DNA of 64,000 nucleotides from Pseudomonadota bacterium (GTDB lineage Bacteria; Pseudomonadota; Alphaproteobacteria; Acetobacterales; Acetobacteraceae): assembly GCA_021801255.1 (NCBI GenBank), contig JAJYYH010000020.1, positions 22,338 through 86,337 of the forward strand. Direction: 5' to 3'. The notes below the pieces were generated by a model. The model worked only from the letters and a program-made list of their open reading frames with translations. It had not been told where the DNA came from and did not search any database. The position numbers and the translations under genes were made by a program. Shown here piece after piece: positions 53,980 through 63,368 of the stretch. How positions within the stretch are numbered: position 1 is the first letter of the stretch; every line of letters begins with the position of its first letter.

Positions 53980-56177
53980 CGCGGGGCCACCGCGCCCGGC
54001 GGCCGCCAGCGTCGGAGCAACAGCGCGTTGCTGACCACGCTCACCGAGGAAAGCGCCATCGCCGCCCCGGCAATGACGGGGCTGAGCAGGCCGAACCCGG
54101 CAAGCGGCAGACCGAGCAGGTTGTAGAAAAACGCCCAGAACAGATTCTGGCGGATTTTGCCCCGTGCCCGCCGGGCGATGGCGATCGCCGCGGCCACCAG
54201 CCGGGGGTCGGGCCGCATCAGGGTAATCCCCGCCGCCGCCAGCGCCGCATCCGCGCCACCGCCGACGGCGATGCCGAGATCGGCCGCAGCCAGCGCCGGG
54301 GCATCGTTCACGCCATCGCCGACCATCGCGACATGGCGCCCGGCGCGCTGCCAGGCGGTTATTTTCGCGGCCTTGTCTTCGGGTGTCATCCCGGCTTCGG
54401 CCGCGTCGATGCCAAGCGCCCTCGCGACCGACTGGACGGAGACGGCATTATCACCGCTGAGTAAAGCGACGTGGAGACCGAGCCGGCGGAGGGCCGCGAC
54501 CGCCTCGGCGGCCTCCGGCCGCAGTGTGTCGCGCGCGGCGATCAGCCCGAGCAGGCGCGGGGTGGGCTCCAACGCCGCCAAGTGCATCACCGTCTCGCCC
54601 GCGGATTCGCGCGCCGCCGCTGCGGGTGCCGGGTCGAGCCCATATTCGGCGAGCAGCCGGGCGTTGCCGAGGGCATATTGCCGCTCGCCAACGCACCCGA
54701 TCAGGCCGCGGCCGGGGCGGTTTTCAAGCGCCGTGACCGGTTCCAGGTCAAGCCCCTCGGCGCGCGCCAGCACCGCGTGGGCGAGCGGATGGGTGCTGGC
54801 GCGCTGAAGCGAGGCGGCCAGACGCAGCACCTCCGCCTCGCTCACGCCAAACCCCTGGACCACGCCCACCACCGGGCGGCCCTCGGTCAGCGTGCCGGTT
54901 TTGTCGAGCGCCACGGTATCGATGCGATGGGCGATCTCCAGGGTTTCGGCGTCGCGGATCAGAATCCCCGCCCGCGCCGCCGCGCCAATCCCGGCGATCA
55001 GCGCCGCCGGCGTGGCGAGGCCGAGCGCGCAGGGGCAGGCGATCACGAGCACCGCGACGGCGGCGATCCAACCGCGCCCCGGATCATGCGCGAGGCCCCA
55101 CCACAGCACGAAGGTCAGCACCGCGATCCCCACCACCACCGGGACGAACACGGCGGCCACCTGATCGACCAGCCGCTGCACCGGCGCCTTGCTGGAGAGT
55201 GCCCGGCTGACCAGGGAAATAATGCCGCCGAGCCGGCTCGCCCCACCCACCGCCTCGGTCGCCACCCGCAGCAGGCCCTCGCCATTGACGGTGCCAGCCA
55301 TCACCAGCGCCCCCGGCGCCTTGGCGAGCGGGCGGCTTTCGCCGGTGAGCAGGCTTTCATCGACGCTGCTTTCGCCCGACAGCACCCGGCCATCGACGGG
55401 AACCCGCTCGCCAGGGCGGATCACCACGATATCGCCGGGTCGCACCAGGGCTACGGGGCGGGCGGCGATGGCGCCTTGCTCCTCCACCCGCGCGGTTTCG
55501 GGGCGCAGCGCCATCAGCGCCCGGATTGCCGAGCCCGCCGCCTGCTTGGCGCGGCCTTCCAGCCATTTGCCGAGCAGCACGAGGGTAATCACCATCGCGC
55601 CAGCCTCGAAATAGCGCGGCCCCGACGCGGTGAGCACGGCGACGGCGCTCATGCCGTAGGCGGCCGAGGTGCCGAGTGCCACCAGCACGTCCATATTGGC
55701 GCTCCCAGCGCGGAGCGCGCGCCAGGCACCACGATAAAACCGCGCCCCGATGACGAATTGCACCGGGGTCGCGAGCAGCAGCGCGAGCCAGCCCGGCAGA
55801 TCGATGCCGGCCATGGGCAGCAGCAGCGGCAGGCTGAGGGCCGCGGCAACAGCAACACTGCGGCCGAGCGCGTGCTCTCGCCCGGCGATCTCGGCGGCGA
55901 TGCTCGCCTCTTCGGCCACGCCGCCGATCGGCAGGGCCTCGTAGCCCGCCGCCTCGACCGCGGCGATCAGCGCCGCTGGCGTCGGGCCATGGCCGGTGAC
56001 ACTGATATGGGCCTGTTCGGTCGCGAGATTGACCGCTGCTTCCCGCACCCCCGGCACCGCAGCCAAGGCGCGCTCGACCCGCCCGGCGCAGGTGGCGCAG
56101 GTCATGCCGCCGATCGCCAGGTCGATCGCCGTTTCCTCGACCGCGCGGTCGCGGGCGCCGAGGCCGTCAGGGCTCAT
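53976..56177 (-). CDS. copA: Copper-exporting P1B-type ATPase CopA
   Basis: A 733-residue inner-membrane Cu(I) pump. One N-terminal heavy-metal domain with '[16 protein letters not shown]' is followed by the membrane core, the transport motif '[17 protein letters not shown]' and the phosphorylation site '[15 protein letters not shown]'. An '[10 protein letters not shown]' loop and '[17 protein letters not shown]' follow. The last helix has '[18 protein letters not shown]', typical of Cu(I) pumps. It overlaps copZ by ATGA upstream and cueR by ATGA downstream, forming a compact copZ-copA-cueR operon. Confidence 0.95.
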   Translation of the reverse strand: MSPDGLGARDRAVEETAIDLAIGGMTCATCAGRVERALAAVPGVREAAVNLATEQAHISVTGHGPTPAALIAAVEAAGYEALPIGGVAEEASIAAEIAGREHALGRSVAVAAALSLPLLLPMAGIDLPGWLALLLATPVQFVIGARFYRGAWRALRAGSANMDVLVALGTSAAYGMSAVAVLTASGPRYFEAGAMVITLVLLGKWLEGRAKQAAGSAIRALMALRPETARVEEQGAIAARPVALVRPGDIVVIRPGERVPVDGRVLSGESSVDESLLTGESRPLAKAPGALVMAGTVNGEGLLRVATEAVGGASRLGGIISLVSRALSSKAPVQRLVDQVAAVFVPVVVGIAVLTFVLWWGLAHDPGRGWIAAVAVLVIACPCALGLATPAALIAGIGAAARAGILIRDAETLEIAHRIDTVALDKTGTLTEGRPVVGVVQGFGVSEAEVLRLAASLQRASTHPLAHAVLARAEGLDLEPVTALENRPGRGLIGCVGERQYALGNARLLAEYGLDPAPAAAARESAGETVMHLAALEPTPRLLGLIAARDTLRPEAAEAVAALRRLGLHVALLSGDNAVSVQSVARALGIDAAEAGMTPEDKAAKITAWQRAGRHVAMVGDGVNDAPALAAADLGIAVGGGADAALAAAGITLMRPDPRLVAAAIAIARRARGKIRQNLFWAFFYNLLGLPLAGFGLLSPVIAGAAMALSSVSVVSNALLLRRWRPPGAVAPR

Positions 56178-56389
56178 CCCGCGAGCCTTGCCTCGTAGCC
56201 CGCCTTGACGACCGCGGTGATCAGCGCAGCCGACGCCGCCGACCCCTGCACCCGCGCCTCGCCGCGTGCGAGATCGACCTCGACCGCCTCGGCGCCCGCG
56301 ACCTTGCCGAGCACCCGGCTCACCGCCCGGACGCAGCCTTCACAGGTCATGCCGCCGACCTTGAGAACCGTTTCACGCCGTTCCGTCAT
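56174..56389 (-). CDS. copZ: CopZ-like copper chaperone (heavy-metal-associated domain)
   Basis: A 71-residue single HMA-domain protein. '[20 protein letters not shown]' holds the CxxC Cu(I) site, and the Tyr in '[11 protein letters not shown]' near the C-terminus fits the family. It would hand copper to CopA. The ATG at 56389 has a strong AAGGAGGG site; an upstream ATG at 56425 would add an unconserved leader beyond the predicted promoter -10. First gene of the copper operon. Confidence 0.9.
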   Translation of the reverse strand: MTERRETVLKVGGMTCEGCVRAVSRVLGKVAGAEAVEVDLARGEARVQGSAASAALITAVVKAGYEARLAG

Positions 56390-56425
56390 TGCCAAACCCT
56401 CCTTGCCGCGTGAGCAGCAAAACAA

Positions 56426-56456
56426 CAGTTAGGGATTGCCAGCGCTGGAAGGTCAA
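56426..56456 (-). promoter_or_regulatory. CueR-type promoter of copZ-copA-cueR
   Basis: On the minus strand TTGACC (56456-56451) is followed by a 19-base spacer and TAACTG (56431-56426). The spacer begins TTCCAGCGCTGGCAATCCC, close to the CCTTCC-GC-dyad of CueR/HmrR operators, although the right half is degenerate. Spacers of 19-20 bases are the hallmark of MerR-activated promoters. The -35 includes the stop codon of the upstream exporter gene. Confidence 0.65.
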
Positions 56457-58771
56457 GCGGATGCCGGCCGTCCGGCGAGAAGAAAGGAAAACACCATCGC
56501 CGCGACCACGCCGACCGCGACCGTCAGGCCAATCCCCTGTAACAGCGGCGTGCGGCAGAAGGCGAGCAGGCCGAAGGTCAAGAGGGTCATGGCGTTGCAC
56601 AGGATCAGCGTGCGGAAGGTGCGGGCGCGCTCCTCGTCATCGTTTTGGCGGCGGGCAAAAAACAACGCGTAATCAAGGGCAACGCCGACCATCAGTTGTA
56701 AGGCCACGAGGTGGAACAGCGACAGATGCACCCCCGCGGCACTGAGAATAGCGAGCGTCACGAGCACCGCCGCGACGATCGGCCCGAGCACGCGCGGCAA
56801 GGCGGCCAACCCCCGAAGACCGATCGCCAAAGCGCCGAGCGCCATTGCCGCTCCGAGCGCCAGCCAGCGCCAGGCCTGCGTGGTATAGGCAGCGACGATG
56901 GCGGTCATCTCGCCGGCAACGTCGAGAACCCGGACCCCCGGCACCGCCGTCAGCGCGGCGCCGAACGCCGCGGGCGCGGCAAGCTCTGTCGGTGCGATCA
57001 CGCCATACCACCGCCCGGCATGGGCGAACAGCAAAGGGGCGAGGCGGGCGGCGAGCAGGTTCGGGGTGATATCGGCAAGTCTGAGCGGCGGCGCGGCGCG
57101 GGCATTTGCGATATCGGCCTGGAAGCGATCGAAGGCGCCGGCGCGAAACGGCATCCCCGCTTGCGCGCGCGCGATGCGGGCAGCGAGGGCTTCGGCCGGC
57201 GGCAGGGCAGCGCGGCGGCGCGCCTGGGTTGCCATACTCGGCAAGTAACGCGCCGCGATCTCGACCCCACCCATGGCGCCTTGGTCGATCAGCGCATCGA
57301 GGGCGGGCAAAAGCGCCTCCTCGCGCACCAGCACGGCCTCCTCTGTCTCAGCCTCGATGAACGCCAGACGCGCCACTTCGGGAGCACCCGCTTCGCCCCG
57401 CAAGGCGGTATCGAGATCCAGGGCTGCTTGCGGCACCGGGCTCAACCGGGCGAGATCGCGCTCGAGACGCGGCGGGTGAAAAATCACGACGAGCACCGCC
57501 AGCGCGATCGGCAACGCTGTCCAGGCGCGAAAGCGGCGGAGCCCCTCGAGCCGCAACAGCCAGCGCGGCGCCCCCCGCGAGGCGGGCGCGATCGCCGCGG
57601 CGACCACCAGGGGGGCGAGCACCAGCCGGGTCGCGAGCGCCGCGACGACGAGGCCGACCAGGGCGAAAAGCCCGAGTTCGGCGAGCCCTGGAAAGGCGGA
57701 AAACAGCATCCCCGCGAGGCCGAGCACGGCGGCGGTGACGCTCAGCGCCAGGGTGCGACCGATGCGCGCGGCCGTCGCCGCGATCGCCTCGCCGGGGCGG
57801 CGGTGGCCGATCCACAGCACCGGATAGTCGAGCCCGACCCCGAGCATGGTTATTCCGAAGCCGAGCGTGAGGGCATGCACCTGGCCGAACGCCGCCTGCA
57901 CCGCGACAACCGCCGCCGCGCTGCCAAGCAGCACCGGAATGAGCACGGCGGCGAGCGCCAGCGGGCTCTGAAACCGCCAGGCGAGCAGCGCCAGCACGAG
58001 AAGGGCGGAAAGCACCGAGACGGTTTCGGCGTCGCCGCGGATGGTACGTTCGGCGGCCAGCGCGAACACGGCCGGCCCGCTCATCAGCAAATGCGCGCCA
58101 GGTTTGGCGCTGGCGCCAAACGCCGCGCGGATCGCGGCTTCGGCTTGGCGCTGGCCGGCGAGATCGACCCCGCTCGCCCGGGTGCGGACGATCAACAGGG
58201 CGCGGTCGCGATCGCGCGCGAACCACACCCCATCCACCGCGCGGAGATTTCCCGGCCCGGCCCAGAGGCGGAGCAGCGGCGGGAACGCCGCGGTCGGGTC
58301 GGCGAGGCCATAGACGCTGACCAGCGGCGCGGCGGAGGTCGCGAGGGCGGCGAGGAGGCGGGCAAAATCCGCCCGCAGCGCGGCCTCGGTGAAAGCCTCG
58401 GCGCGCACCGCGGGCGACAGCGCGTAGCGGTTGCGGAACAGAAATGCCTGCTCCGGACCATTGGCGAGGCCCGCACCATTGGCGACCAAACGGAAGACCC
58501 CCGAGGCGTCGAGACGGGCGGCGAAAGCGCGGCTGATGGCGGCGAGTTCTGGCGGCGGCAGCCCCTCGATGGCTAGCAGAACCAGGGTCGCGGCCGGGCC
58601 GCTCCGCACCTGCTCGAGCATGAACCGCGCCGCCTCGGTTTGGCCCTGAGGCAGAAAATCGGCGATGTCGGTGCTCAGGCCGCCGTGCCCAAGCGCGATC
58701 GCGAGCAGCAGCGCCGCGAGGGCGAAAGTGGCGAGCAGCCGGGCGCGGCCCGCCGCTGGCAAAAACCTCAT
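56453..58771 (-). CDS. MMPL/RND-type lipid exporter (aryl-polyene cluster type)
   Basis: A 772-residue inner-membrane transporter with two repeats of a large periplasmic loop plus a membrane bundle. The proton-relay GxxLDY-type motifs are visible as 'ITMLGVGLDYPVLWIGH' (about residue 315) and 'MVGVALDYALFFARR' (about 705). Proteins of this group (COG4258) accompany fatty-acid-like product clusters such as aryl polyenes, where they are thought to move the lipid across the membrane. It overlaps the LolA-like gene by ATGA and is the last gene of the lipid operon. Confidence 0.9.
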   Translation of the reverse strand: MRFLPAAGRARLLATFALAALLLAIALGHGGLSTDIADFLPQGQTEAARFMLEQVRSGPAATLVLLAIEGLPPPELAAISRAFAARLDASGVFRLVANGAGLANGPEQAFLFRNRYALSPAVRAEAFTEAALRADFARLLAALATSAAPLVSVYGLADPTAAFPPLLRLWAGPGNLRAVDGVWFARDRDRALLIVRTRASGVDLAGQRQAEAAIRAAFGASAKPGAHLLMSGPAVFALAAERTIRGDAETVSVLSALLVLALLAWRFQSPLALAAVLIPVLLGSAAAVVAVQAAFGQVHALTLGFGITMLGVGLDYPVLWIGHRRPGEAIAATAARIGRTLALSVTAAVLGLAGMLFSAFPGLAELGLFALVGLVVAALATRLVLAPLVVAAAIAPASRGAPRWLLRLEGLRRFRAWTALPIALAVLVVIFHPPRLERDLARLSPVPQAALDLDTALRGEAGAPEVARLAFIEAETEEAVLVREEALLPALDALIDQGAMGGVEIAARYLPSMATQARRRAALPPAEALAARIARAQAGMPFRAGAFDRFQADIANARAAPPLRLADITPNLLAARLAPLLFAHAGRWYGVIAPTELAAPAAFGAALTAVPGVRVLDVAGEMTAIVAAYTTQAWRWLALGAAMALGALAIGLRGLAALPRVLGPIVAAVLVTLAILSAAGVHLSLFHLVALQLMVGVALDYALFFARRQNDDEERARTFRTLILCNAMTLLTFGLLAFCRTPLLQGIGLTVAVGVVAAMVFSFLLAGRPASA

Positions 58772-59349
58772 GGTAGGGGGGTGATGCGCATGACGCTGGT
58801 ATCGCCGTTGGCCTGGGTAAAGCTGACTTCACGCAACTCATGCCCGGTTCCCGAAAGGCGGGCGGCGCGCAAAAACCGCGCAACCTCCGGATCGCTCGGC
58901 ACCAGGGTGAGATGCCAATCCGCCGCATTGCCGTCCAACCCAACGCTGTAGTCGCGCTGCAACGCGGCAAGATCGCCGGCGAGCGTGGCGCGGATGGCCT
59001 CGACCAGGGCGGCGATGGGAGGGGCGCGGGCCAGATCGAGTTCCTGTGGCGCCACCCCCGGCAGGCTGAGGCGCAGTTTCCCCCCCTCGACCACCAATTG
59101 TTCCGAGTGCGGCGGGAACGTGATTTTTTCGAGGTGGTCGGGGCGGCGATAGAACAGCGTCCCAGATGTCTCGATCGGCGCCGAGAGCGCTCCCACGGTC
59201 TTGGTTTCCGCAAAGCGCGCGTGGCTTTCCGTGACCGTGCCCAGTTGGGCCATCAGCGCCCCGATGGTGAGCGCCTCGCCGCTCCCGGCGAGGGCCGGCC
59301 AGGCGGCGAGGGCGAGGAGGAAAATGCCGGACCCGGCGTGCCGCCTCAT
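58768..59349 (-). CDS. LolA-like periplasmic lipid/lipoprotein carrier
   Basis: A 193-residue secreted protein with a signal peptide (about residues 1-21, ending 'PALAG'). The mature part has 'AQLGTVTESHARFAETKTVG' and 'SGTLFYRRPDHLEKITFPP', matching the LolA-like (COG2834) unclosed barrel family. In lipid clusters such proteins are found beside MMPL exporters and are believed to carry the product through the periplasm. It overlaps both neighbours by ATGA. Confidence 0.88.
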   Translation of the reverse strand: MRRHAGSGIFLLALAAWPALAGSGEALTIGALMAQLGTVTESHARFAETKTVGALSAPIETSGTLFYRRPDHLEKITFPPHSEQLVVEGGKLRLSLPGVAPQELDLARAPPIAALVEAIRATLAGDLAALQRDYSVGLDGNAADWHLTLVPSDPEVARFLRAARLSGTGHELREVSFTQANGDTSVMRITPLP

Positions 59350-59669
59350 GGCCGGGCACGATCGCCGAGGAGGAGCTGCCCGCGCAGCACTGGCCCCGCT
59401 TGCGTCGCGGCGACGATCGCAAGCCGTCGCCCGGCCTGCTCGGCAAGGGCGAAGGTCACCGTCTCGCCAGGGCGCACCGGGCGGAGGAATTTCACCTGAG
59501 CGATGCCGGTGAGGATCAATCCATGGGCGGCGAGATCGGCCTCGGCCTGGATCAAATCGAGCAGCACCACCCCCGGCAGCATCGGCTGGCCGGGAAAATG
59601 CCCGGCGAAGGCCGGGTGCGTCGGCGGGATGGTGAACCTCCCCTGGGCCGAAAAGAGCGCCGCCATCAT
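59346..59669 (-). CDS. FabZ/ApeI-like hotdog dehydratase
   Basis: A 107-residue single-hotdog protein. 'THPAFAGHFPGQPMLPGVVL' carries the His of the HxxxxxHFPxxPxxPG active-site pattern seen in 3-hydroxyacyl-ACP dehydratases. It is shorter than FabZ (about 150 residues) and close to the ApeI-type dehydratases of aryl-polyene clusters. The catalytic Glu of FabZ is not obvious at the expected place. It starts 6 bases after the adenylation gene; two ATG codons are adjacent, so 59669 or 59666 may be used. Confidence 0.82.
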   Translation of the reverse strand: MMAALFSAQGRFTIPPTHPAFAGHFPGQPMLPGVVLLDLIQAEADLAAHGLILTGIAQVKFLRPVRPGETVTFALAEQAGRRLAIVAATQAGPVLRGQLLLGDRARP

Positions 59670-59675
59670 GCCGGA

Positions 59676-61031
59676 TCAGATCTCGCCATTTTCCGCGGCC
59701 AGGCGCATGAGGTTTTCTTGCGGCAGCTTGCCGATCTCGTTGCGCGGCAGGCGCTGGAGCCGGATCACCCGGCGCGGCAGAAAGAGCGGGTCGATCTCGC
59801 GGCGCAGGGCGGCCAGGATGTCATCGGCCGAGCGGCGCGGCGCCACCACGAAGGCGATCAGCCGGGCGTTCGAGGCGGCGTCGAGATCGTCGGGGGCAAT
59901 AAAAATCCCATCCTCGACCCCTTCGATGGCCGTGAGGATGCGGGTCAGCCCGGCGAGCGAGGCGCGCTTGCCGCCGAGTTTCACGACATCGCTCCGCCGC
60001 CCAAGCAGGCGGAAACTCTCGGGCGAGAGCCATTCGACCGCGTCGGCGAGGGTGACCGGGGCCATGAACGGCCCGCTCACCCGCAACACGCTGCCGTCCT
60101 CCGCCCCGGCGCGTTCGGCGGCGAAGCTGAGGCCGGGATAGGCCTGCCAGATATCACTCTCGCTGGGCGCGCGGCTGGCGATCGAGCCGGCCTCGGTGGC
60201 GCCGAAAATTTCGAACACACGGGTCTGCCAGCGCGCCTCGGCGCGTTCGGCGAGGGCGAGCGGCAGGGGCGCGGTCGCCGAGATGATGCCGGCGAGCGGT
60301 GGCAACGCGATCGCGGCGTCGAGCAGGGCGCGGAGCTGCAAGGGGGTGGTGACGAGCATCCTCGGCGCCGGCATGGCCGCGAGCGCTGCGGCAATGTCGC
60401 GGGGATAAAAAGCCGGCCCGCACCAGACGCTGACAGGCGCGTGGAAGGCGAGCAGCAGCGTCGTCTCGAAACCATACATATGCTGCGCCGGCACCGTGCC
60501 GACGATCGAGACCGGGCCATCGGCGGCAAGGCCGAAACGCGCGCAGGCCGCCGCACTCCGCGTCGTGAGCGCACCCCAGGTTTTCTCGTGCGGCACCGGC
60601 GCCCCGGTGCTGCCCGAGGTGAACACCCGCGCGACCACCCGCTCCGGCGGGATGACTGGGTTTTCCACCGCGCGCGCGCCTTCGCAGACACGGGGCTCGA
60701 CGTGAATAGACGCATGAATGAGGGCAGGCGGCGCGTTCTCGCTCAACACGACTACCCCCTGGGCTTGCACCACCAGGGCCGCGAGGCGCGCGGGCGAGCG
60801 GTCGGCCGAGAGCATGGAGAGCTGGCCGCGGAGGAGGGCGGCGGCGAAGCCGAGGGCGAAGCCGAGGCGCTGCTCGCAGAGATTGAGCACCGCGACCCCC
60901 GGCGGCAGACGCTGGGCCAGGCGCGCCGCCGCGGCGAGAAACGCGCCGGCGCGGACCACCTGGCCCTCCGGGGTCTGGAACAACGCCGCTTCGGGACCAC
61001 GTTGCAGCAGCGCGAAGGGAGGCGCTGTCAT
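59676..61031 (-). CDS. Acyl-ACP/CoA-type adenylating enzyme of aryl-polyene type
   Basis: A 451-residue adenylate-forming enzyme, shorter than normal acyl-CoA synthetases. The P-loop 'FTSGSTGAPVPHEKTWGAL', with the unusual PHxKTW ending, is typical of ApeH-like enzymes that load a starter acid onto an ACP. 'FEIFGATEAGSIASR' and the catalytic Lys in 'PRNEIGKLPQENL' are present. The ACP gene lies 49 bases upstream on the same strand, supporting ACP loading. The start ATG at 61031 has only a weak ribosome site. Confidence 0.87.
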   Translation of the reverse strand: MTAPPFALLQRGPEAALFQTPEGQVVRAGAFLAAAARLAQRLPPGVAVLNLCEQRLGFALGFAAALLRGQLSMLSADRSPARLAALVVQAQGVVVLSENAPPALIHASIHVEPRVCEGARAVENPVIPPERVVARVFTSGSTGAPVPHEKTWGALTTRSAAACARFGLAADGPVSIVGTVPAQHMYGFETTLLLAFHAPVSVWCGPAFYPRDIAAALAAMPAPRMLVTTPLQLRALLDAAIALPPLAGIISATAPLPLALAERAEARWQTRVFEIFGATEAGSIASRAPSESDIWQAYPGLSFAAERAGAEDGSVLRVSGPFMAPVTLADAVEWLSPESFRLLGRRSDVVKLGGKRASLAGLTRILTAIEGVEDGIFIAPDDLDAASNARLIAFVVAPRRSADDILAALRREIDPLFLPRRVIRLQRLPRNEIGKLPQENLMRLAAENGEI

Positions 61032-61080
61032 GGTCGGGCGGGACCGGAGCGGGCGCGCGGGAGGGGGCGCATGGCGCGTG

Positions 61081-61371
61081 CTATTTGGTGCGATGGGCCG
61101 CGATATGCCCGGCGAGGGCGCGCAGGCTGGCAAAGATCTGGCGATTGCGTTCGTCGTCGGATTTCAGCTCGATGCCGAAGCGGCGCGAGATGGCCAGCGC
61201 CAGTTCGAGGGCGTCGATCGAATCGAGCCCCAGCCCCTCGCCGAACAGGGGCGCCAGCGGGTCGAGGGACTCGGGCTTGTTCTCGAGATGCAGCACCTCC
61301 ACGATGAGGTGGGCAAGCTCGTTTTCGAGCGCGCGGGCGGCGGTCTCGGAGAGGGTGATGGGCTGGTTCAT
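61081..61371 (-). CDS. Acyl carrier protein
   Basis: A 96-residue carrier protein. 'LFGEGLGLDSIDALELALA' has the DSIDALEL motif whose Ser receives the 4'-phosphopantetheine arm. It is not the housekeeping AcpP (which has DSLDTVEL) and fits the ACPs of aryl-polyene-like clusters. AAGGACCC before the ATG at 61371 sets the start. First gene of the minus-strand lipid operon; the divergent deacetylase starts only 26 bases away if its TTG start is used. Confidence 0.9.
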   Translation of the reverse strand: MNQPITLSETAARALENELAHLIVEVLHLENKPESLDPLAPLFGEGLGLDSIDALELALAISRRFGIELKSDDERNRQIFASLRALAGHIAAHRTK

Positions 61372-61397
61372 GGGTCCTTGGTCACTGGAGAGGCATT

Positions 61398-62363
61398 TTG
61401 ACGGCTGAAACTTCACTATCGGGCGGCCTGTCGCGCGCGCCAGCGTATTCCTGTTATGTGAAACCGGGCGCCGCGTTGTCCAGCCATTCCAGCGCGGCGG
61501 CAAGAGCGCTGGCGCCCGGGCCGGTGAGCTTCACCGTCGATGTCGAACACCCCCCCGCGCCGGGCGCGGGGCCCGACGAGGCCACGGCGCCGACCCTGCG
61601 GCTCGTCGATTTCCTCGATGCGCGCGGGATCAGCGGGACATTTTTTACCACCGATGAGATGGCGCGCGCTACCCCCGCCCTGGTGCGCGAGATCGCCGCG
61701 CGTGGCCACGAAATCGGCTCGCACGGCGATCGCCATATTCCCCTCGCGCGCCGCGCGGTGGGCGAATTCGCCAGCGGCATGGCGGCGGCGAAGGCCCGGC
61801 TCGAGGATCTGACGGGGAGCCCGGTACAGGGTTTCCGCGCGCCCCTGTTCTCGCTCCGCCCGGATGCCGCCTTCGCCATCGAGGCCCTCCACGCCGCCGG
61901 CTTCACCTATTCTTCGAGCGTGGTGCCCGGCCCGGCCTGGATCGGTGGCTGGCCAGGCGCGCCGCGCGTGCCCTTCCGCTGGCCGTGCGGATTGATCGAG
62001 TGTCCGGTGCCGGTGGTGCGGCTCGCCGGGCGGTTCCTGCCGCTTCTGGGCGGCATGTATCTCCGGGTCATTCCCGAACATGACGCCAGCCGCCTGGCCA
62101 GCCGGCTCGCCGGCCAGATGCTCTGGACCTATTGCCATCCCTACGACATCGATACCGAGGCGCCTCTCGCGCTCTGGCGGGGACTTGGCCTGTTCGCGAG
62201 CCTCATGCTGCACTACAACCGCGCCGCGACGTTGCGGCGCTGGACGCTGCTCGCGGCCAACCCCGCGCCGCCGCTCGGCGCGCGGCTCGAGGAGACGACG
62301 GTGGAGGTGTTTCAATGGCGCGCCCAGCGCCAGGGAGAGATAGCCAGGGGGAAAAAGCCATGA
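61398..62363 (+). CDS. Polysaccharide deacetylase (NodB-fold)
   Basis: A 321-residue carbohydrate esterase 4-type protein. 'VSFTVDVEHPPAPGA' holds the general-base Asp near residue 47, 'GHEIGSHGDRHIPLARR' gives the HxxxH metal site, and 'GFRAPLFSLRPDAAFAI' and 'MLWTYCHPYDIDTEAP' fit the later motifs. The start is uncertain: TTG at 61398 has GGAGAGG upstream but gives a 40-residue unconserved leader; GTG at 61524 lacks a ribosome site. It overlaps the SDR gene by ATGA. Substrate unknown; it may act on a sugar part of the cluster product. Confidence 0.85.
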   Translation: MTAETSLSGGLSRAPAYSCYVKPGAALSSHSSAAARALAPGPVSFTVDVEHPPAPGAGPDEATAPTLRLVDFLDARGISGTFFTTDEMARATPALVREIAARGHEIGSHGDRHIPLARRAVGEFASGMAAAKARLEDLTGSPVQGFRAPLFSLRPDAAFAIEALHAAGFTYSSSVVPGPAWIGGWPGAPRVPFRWPCGLIECPVPVVRLAGRFLPLLGGMYLRVIPEHDASRLASRLAGQMLWTYCHPYDIDTEAPLALWRGLGLFASLMLHYNRAATLRRWTLLAANPAPPLGARLEETTVEVFQWRAQRQGEIARGKKP

Positions 62364-63148
62364 TCACGGCCAGCGCCGAGACGCTCTCGGTGAATGAGAT
62401 GTTTTCCCTCAAGGGCCACACGGCACTGATCACCGGCGCCTCAAGCGGGCTGGGCCTGACTTTCGCGCAGGTGCTCCACGAGGCCGGCGCGCGGGTCATC
62501 CTGGCAGCGCGGCGGGAGGATCGCCTCACCGCCGAGGCCGACCGGCTGGGCGACCCCGCCCTCGCGGTGCGGCTCGACGTCGCGGACGCCGCCTCGATCC
62601 GCGCCTGTTTCGACGAACTCGCGGCGCGCGGGGTGGTCGCGGACATCGTCGTCAACAACGCCGGCATCGCCGCCCCCGGCCCCGCCCTCGATCTCGCGGC
62701 GGAGGACTGGGACGCGGTGATGGCGGTGAATTTGCGCGGCGCGTTTCTGGTGGCGCGCGAGGCGGCGCGGCACCTGATCGCCACTAGACGGGGGGGCAGC
62801 ATCATCAATATCGCCTCCATCCTGGGTCTGCGGGTGATCGCCAATCTTGCGTCCTATACCGCCGCCAAGGCCGGGCTGCTGCAGCTTACCCGCAGCTTGG
62901 CGATCGAGCTGGCGCGGCATCAGATCCGCGTCAACGCGCTGGCGCCGGGCTATGTCGAGACCGCGATCAATGCTGGATTTTTCGCCACCCCGCCCGGCCA
63001 GGCAATGATCAAGCGCATCCCGCAGCGCCGCCTCGGCCAGCCGCGCGATCTCGCCGGTCCGCTGCTGTTGCTCGCCTCAGAGGCCGGGGCGCACATGACC
63101 GGAGCCACGCTGGTGGTCGATGGCGGGCATTCCATCAACAGTGTCTGA
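62360..63148 (+). CDS. Short-chain dehydrogenase/reductase, possible 3-oxoacyl-ACP reductase
   Basis: A 262-residue classical SDR. The cofactor motif 'LITGASSGLGLTFAQVL' is near residue 22, 'VVNNAGIAAPGPALDL' near 95, 'GSIINIASILG' near 145, and the active-site Tyr-Lys in 'ASYTAAKAGLLQLTRSLA' near 170. Its place in the lipid cluster suggests a ketoreductase role, but the motif set also fits sugar or alcohol dehydrogenases. It overlaps the deacetylase stop by ATGA. Confidence 0.85.
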   Translation: MITASAETLSVNEMFSLKGHTALITGASSGLGLTFAQVLHEAGARVILAARREDRLTAEADRLGDPALAVRLDVADAASIRACFDELAARGVVADIVVNNAGIAAPGPALDLAAEDWDAVMAVNLRGAFLVAREAARHLIATRRGGSIINIASILGLRVIANLASYTAAKAGLLQLTRSLAIELARHQIRVNALAPGYVETAINAGFFATPPGQAMIKRIPQRRLGQPRDLAGPLLLLASEAGAHMTGATLVVDGGHSINSV

Positions 63149-63175
63149 GGGTTTGAAAAAATACCCTCTCGAGCT
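63145..63175 (+). repeat. Dispersed repeat unit A, copy 4
   Basis: Starts CTGAGGGTTTGAAAAAATAC and includes the SDR stop codon (63146-63148), like copy 1 at the glycosyltransferase stop. It matches copy 1 at 23 of 31 positions. GAGGGT and ACCCTC within it could pair as a 6-bp stem. The following 193 bases up to the transposase contain no gene I can support. Confidence 0.6.
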
Positions 63176-63368
63176 GCTTGCAAAACACCGCGGCGCCGGT
63201 GCGGGAATTTCCTTCGGCGGTAACAACCCTGGGCAGAATTCCGGCCATTTCCCCCGGTTTCCGGCGTCGGCCGCGGGCTGCGGCGGGTTTTCCGCCCGTT
63301 CGGGCCAGCCGGTGGCGGGCTCGCCCCTGGGGGCAGGGGCAAGCGGGGCGGCGCCGGCAGGCGGGCCG

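Noticed and set aside
61372..61397. Divergent promoter between the ACP and deacetylase genes
   Set aside because: TTGACG is present near 61397 but no -10 at suitable spacing was found; not supportable.
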